Source of the DNA: Crocodylus rhombifer
Lineage: Eukaryota; Chordata; Crocodylia; Crocodylidae
Length of the DNA: 64,000 bases
Reading direction: 5' to 3'
NCBI GenBank assembly: GCA_038503035.1
Contig: JAVSML010021662.1
Span: 1 to 64,000 of the forward strand
The notes beneath the pieces are model-generated. The model ran no database searches, was not told the DNA's origin, and saw nothing but the letters and a program-made list of their open reading frames with translations. How positions within the stretch are numbered: the stretch's first letter is position 1; every line of letters begins with the position of its first letter. The position numbers were made by a program, and so were the translations under genes. Below are positions 57,401-64,000 of this stretch, one piece after another.

Positions 57401-58900
57401 TCTTTTATTCCAGTTTGACCATTACTGCTGAAGAGCCATGTGTCGTGAGAATCAGTCAGGGAAAATGTAACAAAATAAAACAAAGCATAAAAACATTTTC
57501 TGGGGTTTTTTTTGGTGTGGGGGGGGGGGGGATCTTTTTTTTGTGGAAAGAGTCTATAATGCAAAGATTTACCAGAGAATGTTGTCACAGGCCCATGTCC
57601 AATTGCTGAAAAAGCATCACCCCTCAAAGAAACAACACCATTCATTGCTTCAAGAAAAAAACCCAACAAAATAAAATAATCATAAGCCAAATTACCTCCC
57701 ATCAAGAGACCAGCAAAAACCAATTTAATTTCTGTAATATAAGACAACAATGAATATTAAATCTCATGGGAGAATAAATCCAACCACTTTGAGAGGAAGC
57801 GGTAAGTGCTAAGTATATCATGTCAAAAATTAACATATGGACTTCAAATCTATGCACCAATTCAAAATCCGATTTAACAAACTGTTCTTATTAAAGTCAA
57901 TTGGAGAGCATTCCATTAAAAAAACAAATGAAATCTTAACTGTACATGAGATAAATAATTTTTTCAACACCTAAGCAGAACACATTAATTTAACAAGTAA
58001 TGATCTAAATTATGTATTAAACTCAATTACTTTTTATTACTGCTTTTCAATTATGGTGACATGATTAACTTCATTTTTATTAGACTTTCAGTTCTGATCC
58101 TACCTGTGTCTCAACTTTGATATCTACGAAGGGGAAATTGTTCACAAAGATATTGTAATAGAGTCTGTTCTCTGGGGTTCTAATGAGAGATAACGTAAGG
58201 GTTCATAATGAAGAACAAACAACATTATGATTACAGGATAAATTAGAGACACAATGCTCTGCATCATCTTTGGCAGAAGTTAAAGAGAAAAAAAATGAAA
58301 AAAAGATTTGAGAGTCCTGTTATTTATTCCTTACCAAGTTAAATTATGATTGTCCATATTCTGATTACTGTTTTCATGATATATTAAGACTTTGTTTCCA
58401 ACAGTATATGATACTCCCAAGGCCTAATCCAACATCTACTTCAGATTTGGGAAGGTGACCATTGATTTGAATGGACATTCAGTCAGGACATCTGGTCCTA
58501 ATTTTGCAAGCCCTCATCTAATTTAGTGACTTTATGTGACTGTTGGAAAGATGCACTTCCAGATACGTATTTGAAATACTAAAAGCAGATGAAGGACTGG
58601 ACCCTTCACTGGCAGGAAAAAGTTGATATTCCATGATAACTATGGACTTTTCCTATGCTGCCTAATTCTGCTACTATTTATTGCATGGGAGATTTAACCA
58701 TCTGTTTTTTGATGTTGGGTGCCTTTGTTTTGTGGATTTCTCTTATAGCTCCATCAGGGTTTCCTGTGTGATTTATCATAGCTAAAAGTATAATCTTTTG
58801 AATTTATGAATTTTTTCTAGTGCCAGATTCGAGAGGGTTATATGATTCTCAGCCTACAAAAGGCCTGTACAGTGTCAGAAACAGTAAACAGGGCCTTATT
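54426..58900. other. Mostly unrecognised AT-rich sequence; old CR1 fragments; assembly gap
   Basis: 54903-55020 ('tcatctagtctgacaccctg') is an old minus-strand CR1 3' end. 55100-55200 may be another. 54750-54766 is poly(A). 57521-57531 is a G run next to T runs. 57850-58080 is very AT-rich and free of recognisable repeats. No gene is supported. Confidence 0.45.
55640..55649. other. Assembly gap (10 N)
   Basis: There are ten undetermined bases, and the true gap size may differ. Confidence 0.99.
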
Positions 58901-59239
58901 AGGCATGTCTGCATGTGCTATTAATGCAACTGAATAAACTTCGCTGCAATTTGCGCCATAGTTTATTGCTTCTAGATGCCATGTTTACATGTGTGCTTGG
59001 GACCGCAGCATATTGAGCTGAGTCAAAGCAGCTGTGATTGCTAGGGTGTCCAGGTGGTCAGCCTGCCAGCGCGGAGCTGCTCCAACCTGGCTCAACATGC
59101 TGCAGAGGGGCTGGCTGGGACACAAGGATGCTCCAGTGCAGGACTAGTCAGCAAGCAACCCCTGTGCTGAAGTACTCTTGGGTCCCAGTCAGCCCCATCT
59201 GCATCATGCTAAGTAACAGCGCGGCAAGACTGTAGTTGT

Positions 59240-59342
59240 GGGCATGTGTAGATGAAACAGAGGCCCTAAATTGAAGTGGTGGGTTTTAAAAAACACTCCT
59301 TCAATTTAGGGCTGATTAAACCCACGTGTTGTGTACACGCCC
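59240..59342. repeat. 103-bp hairpin element nested in the composite MITE
   Basis: Ends 'gggcatgtgtaga' and (complement) 'gggcgtgtacaca', with inner arms 'gccctaaattgaag' and 'tcaatttagggc', form a fold-back with a loop of about 25 bases. Confidence 0.75.
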
Positions 59343-59723
59343 TGCTGACTTACCTGCCTCTCCTGCAGGGAGGGGAGGGCAAGCTGTCCGCAAGTGGAGC
59401 GGTCCCTGGGCTGGGGGGGGTGGTGGTGGTCTGATGCTTCCCTCCACAGCAGCAGCACCCCCCCCCCTCCGGGCGGCACCTGCCTGTTGGCACCGGGCTC
59501 AGGCAGTCCTGGGGGGCGCCGCATCCATGGAGGGAAACACTAGATCCCTGTGCAGCTCAAGCAGGCAGGCAGGTTCTCGGGGGCAGGAGGGGGAAGATCA
59601 GGTTCCTCACCGCTTTTCTTGGGTAGAGCCTGCTTTCCCGGGCTGCTGCCAGGCTGCCTGCAGGGCTTCCTGCAGAGCTGTGGAGCTGCACAAAGCCCAG
59701 TGCTTTGCTCTGTGGCTGTAGGG

Positions 59724-59764
59724 GCAGCAAACGAAAACTCCTCGAAAGAGTTTTCGTTTGCTGC
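59724..59764. repeat. Perfect 17-bp hairpin with 7-nt loop
   Basis: Arm gcagcaaacgaaaactc (59724-59740), loop ctcgaaa, arm gagttttcgtttgctgc (59748-59764). Flanking GGG and CCCC extend the pairing past one unpaired A. This is the most perfect palindrome in the window. Confidence 0.95.
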
Positions 59765-60073
59765 ACCCCAAGTCATTAAAGGCACATTATGCCACCGAAT
59801 TTCCTACAGTGGCTGGAATTAATGTGCAATATGCTGCCAAGGCATGCAAACAATGACACCACTAAAGTGGTGCAAAAGCATTTAGCCTGCTTTAAAGAGC
59901 TGCGCACACACACCTCTCATTTCATCTACACACAGCCTGTGTTTACAAGTACTAACTTAGAGCAGCATTTATTAGTTTACTGTGGCCTAATAGAGTCATG
60001 CTTGTGGACCTCAAGACTTTACTGCAGAGCTAATTAGGCAACTTCACGGTAAATGGCTCATGTAGACATGCCC

Positions 60074-62236
60074 GATGTAACCCAAACCAAGCCTTAAGCA
60101 ATTTTGCAAGACTTGGTCAAATATACCCAGGACAATGAATATCGTTGGTAGAAATATCAGTCCAAATTCTCATCTTTCCTACATTGATGTAACTCAGTTG
60201 ATTTCATGGAATTTTCTTTAATGGGGATTTTGCCTGAATAAAGGCTACAAGATCAGACCTAGTATCTCTTTCATAAACAGAACCCTATTAGTGAATCAAG
60301 ACTACAAACACAAGGCCCAATTCTGTTTCTATTGAAGTCATTGGCAAAATGCCCACTGACTTCCAGAGAAACTGTATTGTGCCCATACCATATGCTTATC
60401 TGCTGGGAAGAAACCACACATTATTGTGTATGTGCATCAGAGTATGCTTTTTGTTTATTCATTTGATGAATTTCTTTGAGTTTAAAGAAAGAAATTAATT
60501 TTACTTATTCCTCTATGTGATCATTAGAAAAGCTTTTAATGAACACAGTAAAACCCAACTAATTATCACAATGGCATTTAACTCTAAATAAAATTGACAG
60601 GAAGGAAGAATATGATACATATAATTTTGCACAGTTTATTAAAACACATTTATCACTTTTTCTCCTAGAGTAACCTGATCATATTATTCTATGAAAATTT
60701 AGCTAATATTTTTTCACTGTGTTTAATATTTAAGTGGAGTTTACTGATATTAAAGTCATAATGCATTTTATGGAAATTACCTTGCATTCTAATTACTTTT
60801 CTTGGTGAGGGATGGTAAATAGAATTATCTCGTTATGCTTGTTGTAGATGAAAGCAAAGAAATATTTAATGATAAGAGACTTCTAACAGAAAGGATTCCG
60901 TATTCACTTTCCTAAAGAGAAAGTGAGTCTGTTCTGCTGTCAATATACAGATGTGCAGTGTCCATAACTACTAATGGGAATTTTACATGTGTTTGAATAA
61001 CAGAAAAGACCTGCATAGCAAGTCAGAAGCTTTTAACCTTAGTATTTTCCTCTCTTCCTATGGCTTGCCTGTCTAAAACCAGTCTGAAAAGAGTTGAGAT
61101 TTACACTATGAGATACCTCTACTGAGCAAGAAATACAAACTACAGTGTCCTTGAGCCAGAACTACCTCATGCTCTTAGTAAATTAATCCACTTTTAGAAA
61201 GCTATAAATTGCATAAAAGAGGCAAGGCTGGGTCAAGGCCCCTGGAAAAGGCAGGGTCTCACTTTCCTTTTCTCGTATTTTGTAGGAAAGATATTTAATG
61301 ACAAAATGCATTACAGAACTAGCTCCTGGCAAAACTAAACTGACACACAGATAGTAACATTTTGCTCTAGATTGTCCTAATGGAATCCCATTAAGGTCAG
61401 AGATAAGATTGCAAGTATAACCAAACAGGGTCTGTGATAGGGTTTGAAATCACTTGAAAGAACCTCAATACAAATTTGGGTTTGGCTCTTCTCTGAACTA
61501 GTTGGCTTAATCTGTCATCTGCACACCAAGATGTCTTTTTTACTGAAGACTCTCTCGAAGTTCCCCTTGATTAGGGGGGAGATTCCCAGCTTCCACAGCT
61601 TGTCAGAGCTCTAGTCACTTACTTCGTATAGTGTCTTTGAAGTTAATGGACCTATGGCAGTTTACAATAGCTAAGGCCAGAGCAATGGAAATATCCCGAG
61701 TAGGAAAGAGAATGAAGCAAAATAAAATAGGTAGAAGAAAGAAATAAATATAAATATATTAAATTATGTGCACCCATATTTTTTCCTCTCCACCAATAGA
61801 CTTTTGTTTGCTTTTGCCTTTTAGCCAAGGGTTTTTGTTGTGTGAGTTGTGAGTGATCCTTTAGGACCCATTTCTATTATGTTTATAATGGTACCACAGG
61901 GACTATACCTTAAAAGTGCTTTGAAAATGTTTAGATTCCATCTACCTTGGACAAGGAAACTATGTTTGAATCACGTTAATCTGAAAGAAATTTTACCCTT
62001 GTTTAGAATCATTCTTTTAACATGATTTTCTCCTCAGCCTAGATGGTGCTTTTTCTGTAAGTAAGATTTTAGGAAAACCATAAATCTACATTTATATCCA
62101 GACTTCACAAGCTTTTTGGCTCAATGTGCTATGATGAAATCAAGACATGACATTGCAGTCTTTCTTGCTTGACCAATATACCATGAAGTAGAACTTGCTG
62201 GATATCAGTGATCAAATATACCTGTATTGTATATGG
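60074..62236. other. Unrecognised AT-rich sequence
   Basis: No gene, RNA or repeat family could be supported in this stretch. Confidence 0.4.
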
Positions 62237-62729
62237 CAGTGTTTCTTAAATCGTGAATCATGAACCGTGAGGAAAGAAGCAGCACAAAAGATGCTGAAAG
62301 CATCAAAAAACCTTATTATACCACATACTATTTCCCTTTAATACCAAATATTCTCTCTCAGAATTTCAAAATATGTACCCACAACAAATTTTAAAGGATC
62401 ATAATTGTCATTGATATACTTTTTTACTTTTAACCTTAAACTATTTATATGGAGATCACATAAAGTTTTAGTTGAAGTGAGTGGACATCAATAAATCAGA
62501 GTGAAATTTTTGTCGAACTCTTTTTTTTTCAGGGAAATAAAATCAGGTTCTCATCAATTGAGGTATTTTGTGAATCATGTTGATTTCAGCTGGGGAGGGA
62601 AGCACTTAAGTTGTTCAGAAAAAATATAAAAAAGCATTTTTCCAAATATAGCATATTATTCTTTTATTCAAAACCACATTTGGCTTAGAAAATTACTTTT
62701 ATTTTACTTTTAAAAATGAGTGATTTTTA

Positions 62730-62769
<40 letters not shown>

Positions 62770-62936
62770 AAATGAACTTTTGTTTCAACAAAACATTTTA
62801 TTTGACTGGAAATGAAATTTGATCATCTTTTTTAATTATGAGTTCTTTTCCCATTATTTTTTTGGAATGACTGGTGAACATAAAATCAGTTATTAATGCA
62901 GCTCTACCCAAAGCCTCCAAAAGTTGAGAAACACTG
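62237..62936. mobile_element. hAT-type non-autonomous element (700 bp)
   Basis: The left end 'cagtgtttcttaaatcg' matches the complement of the right end 'aaagttgagaaacactg' (CAGTGTTTCTYAA). The interior is AT-rich, non-coding, and holds an (AT)n microsatellite at 62736-62767. Target duplications are no longer recognisable. Confidence 0.75.
62736..62767. repeat. (AT)n microsatellite
   Basis: About 16 uninterrupted AT units are present. Confidence 0.95.
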
Positions 62937-63111
62937 TTGTAGCATGTAAGGGCCTTGTTACCACTTATGCTGTGAGTCACAAAAATGTTGATCAGTATTA
63001 GTGGTAGTTTAGATTTCGAAGGCTGTCCCCCACCTGAAAAGCAGTGATTTACCACTCAAGGCCTGGTGAGCAGGGGCAGGACTAGGAGCTGTAGCTTTGA
63101 GTTGCCACTAG

Positions 63112-64000
63112 GGCTAGGGGCAGACATTCAAAAAACCTGAGCCTGAATTGATTCAATCTTTGCAAGTTAGTCTAACTTGGCTAAACCGGTTTGTAGAACA
63201 GACATCCCCTCTGCATTAAAGAAATACTGGCACATGCCTGCAGAGGTTCAGGCTAGAAGCCAGGTGGTGCTAGAGCAGGCCTTCCTTCCCTTCTACAGGG
63301 ATTCCCCCCCACCCCCAGCAGCCGAACAGGGAGTTGATAACACAGTATTTATCACCTCTAACTCAGTGTTTATCAGCCCATTAAGAAAACAAAGCCTCTC
63401 TCCATTAGTTCAAGGTTTTCTTAAACAATTTTTCCAAGGAGGGAATGGAGGGACATTGCCAACTACCTGTTGATTAGCTCCAAAAAGCCCTAAGCTGACA
63501 CAGTCCTGTCTACCTTTGTCTCATCTCCCACAGCAAGGAACGTACCCAGCATGTGGTCTGCTGGCTAATGGCGAGAGTTGTCTGTGTCAGGCACAGGGTG
63601 GGGGTAGGGGGGCAGGAAATCCCTGCTTGAGCAGGGATTGGTGTGGGGAAGGAGGTGGAAGCCAAGTAGACCCCACTATACGAGCAGTCTCTGCTAGAGC
63701 TGCAGCTGCAGCCAGGGAGCAGAGGGAAGGGGCCAGCCCAGCTCTCTGGAGCAGAGAGCCACACCCAGCCCAATGAGAATGCCAGGATGCTGGGGAACTG
63801 ATTTAACTTAAACTAGGAAAGGGTCTGGGACAGACATTGCAGACATTGCATTAACCGGTTTGCCCAAATCAGTTAAGTCTGATACTACATTCAACTAGAT
63901 TTATCTCAAACCAGTTTTAGCCATTTTCAAATCGGTTTCTATGCACTGAACATCTGTTCTATTATGAGTTTAAACCAGTTTCTGATCACTTAAACTGGTT
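63112..64000. mobile_element. hAT-like 'AAACTGGTTTA' family, copy D (cut by window end)
   Basis: The left end 'ggctaggggcagacattc' is followed by 'cctgagcctgaattgattca', as in copy C. Near the window end come 'cagttaagtctgatactaca', 'aaaccagttt' repeats and 'ctgatcacttaaactggtt'. It lacks the CR1 insertion of copy C. Its right terminus lies just beyond the window. The interior is non-coding; open frames in the GC-rich part are not convincing. Confidence 0.85.

Larger units (their letters stand above)
58901..60073. mobile_element. Composite MITE, GGGTATGTCTACATG family
   Basis: The left end 'aggcatgtctgcatgtgcta' and right end 'catgtagacatgccc' are inverted. 58985-59200 matches the interior of 52838-53281 inverted, and the right arm has 'gcatttattagtttactg'. 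A separate small hairpin element (59240-59342) and a GC-rich stretch (59343-59720) lie inside, so several insertions are layered. Target duplication is unclear. Confidence 0.65.

Noticed and set aside
1..64000. A new multi-gene biological system, CRISPR array or tRNA/rRNA gene
   Set aside because: Nothing beyond transposable elements, small inverted repeats and unrecognised non-coding DNA could be supported.

Overview
The window looks like intergenic or intronic DNA from a reptile of the turtle-crocodile-bird lineage, most likely a crocodilian. This is inferred only from the repeats. Five sizeable CR1 LINE copies and several CR1 3' ends dominate. With them are many non-autonomous DNA transposons (hAT-type and fold-back elements), a Ty3/gypsy retrotransposon with a SCAN-like Gag, and a probable solo LTR. 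Birds rarely carry this mix. No host protein-coding exon, tRNA, rRNA or CRISPR array could be supported, and every recognisable protein belongs to a decayed transposable element. A 10-base run of N at 55640-55649 marks an assembly gap.

Layout. 1-330: arm of a fold-back element cut by the window edge. 525-4270: CR1-A, the most complete copy, minus strand, with an open ORF1 esterase frame and a broken ORF2. 6034-6462: hairpin-bearing MITE. 7359-9322: hAT element with a near-perfect 8-bp target duplication, holding older CR1 sequence and two further hAT ends. 12049-12527: MITE with ~120-bp inverted repeats. 13652-14424 and 17456-18251: two more fold-back copies, flanking CR1-B (15405-17280). 19423-19679: MITE. 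20512 to about 23250: Gmr1-like gypsy element, minus strand, with LTR, tRNA-Gly primer-binding site, SCAN-like Gag, protease and integrase start.

From 24 kb to 39 kb the sequence is mostly AT-rich and unrecognised, broken by two copies of an 'AAACTGGTTTA' hAT-like family (24730-25692, 29243-29486), an inverted repeat at 28542-28760 and a CR1 3' end at 33612-33766. 39770-40650 is a GC-rich fold-back that abuts CR1-C (40651-42560). 49244-52588 is a three-level nest: a hAT-like element split by a minus-strand CR1, itself split by a plus-strand CR1. A MITE (52838-53281) and a probable solo LTR (53304-54425) follow. The right end holds a composite MITE (58901-60073), a 700-bp hAT element (62237-62936) and a fourth copy of the 'AAACTGGTTTA' family running off the window.

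There is no operon-like gene cooperation here; the relationships are insertion order and shared families. The most informative item is the gypsy element. It shows Gag with a SCAN-like segment followed by protease and then directly integrase, with no reverse transcriptase between them. I found no new functional system and do not claim one.
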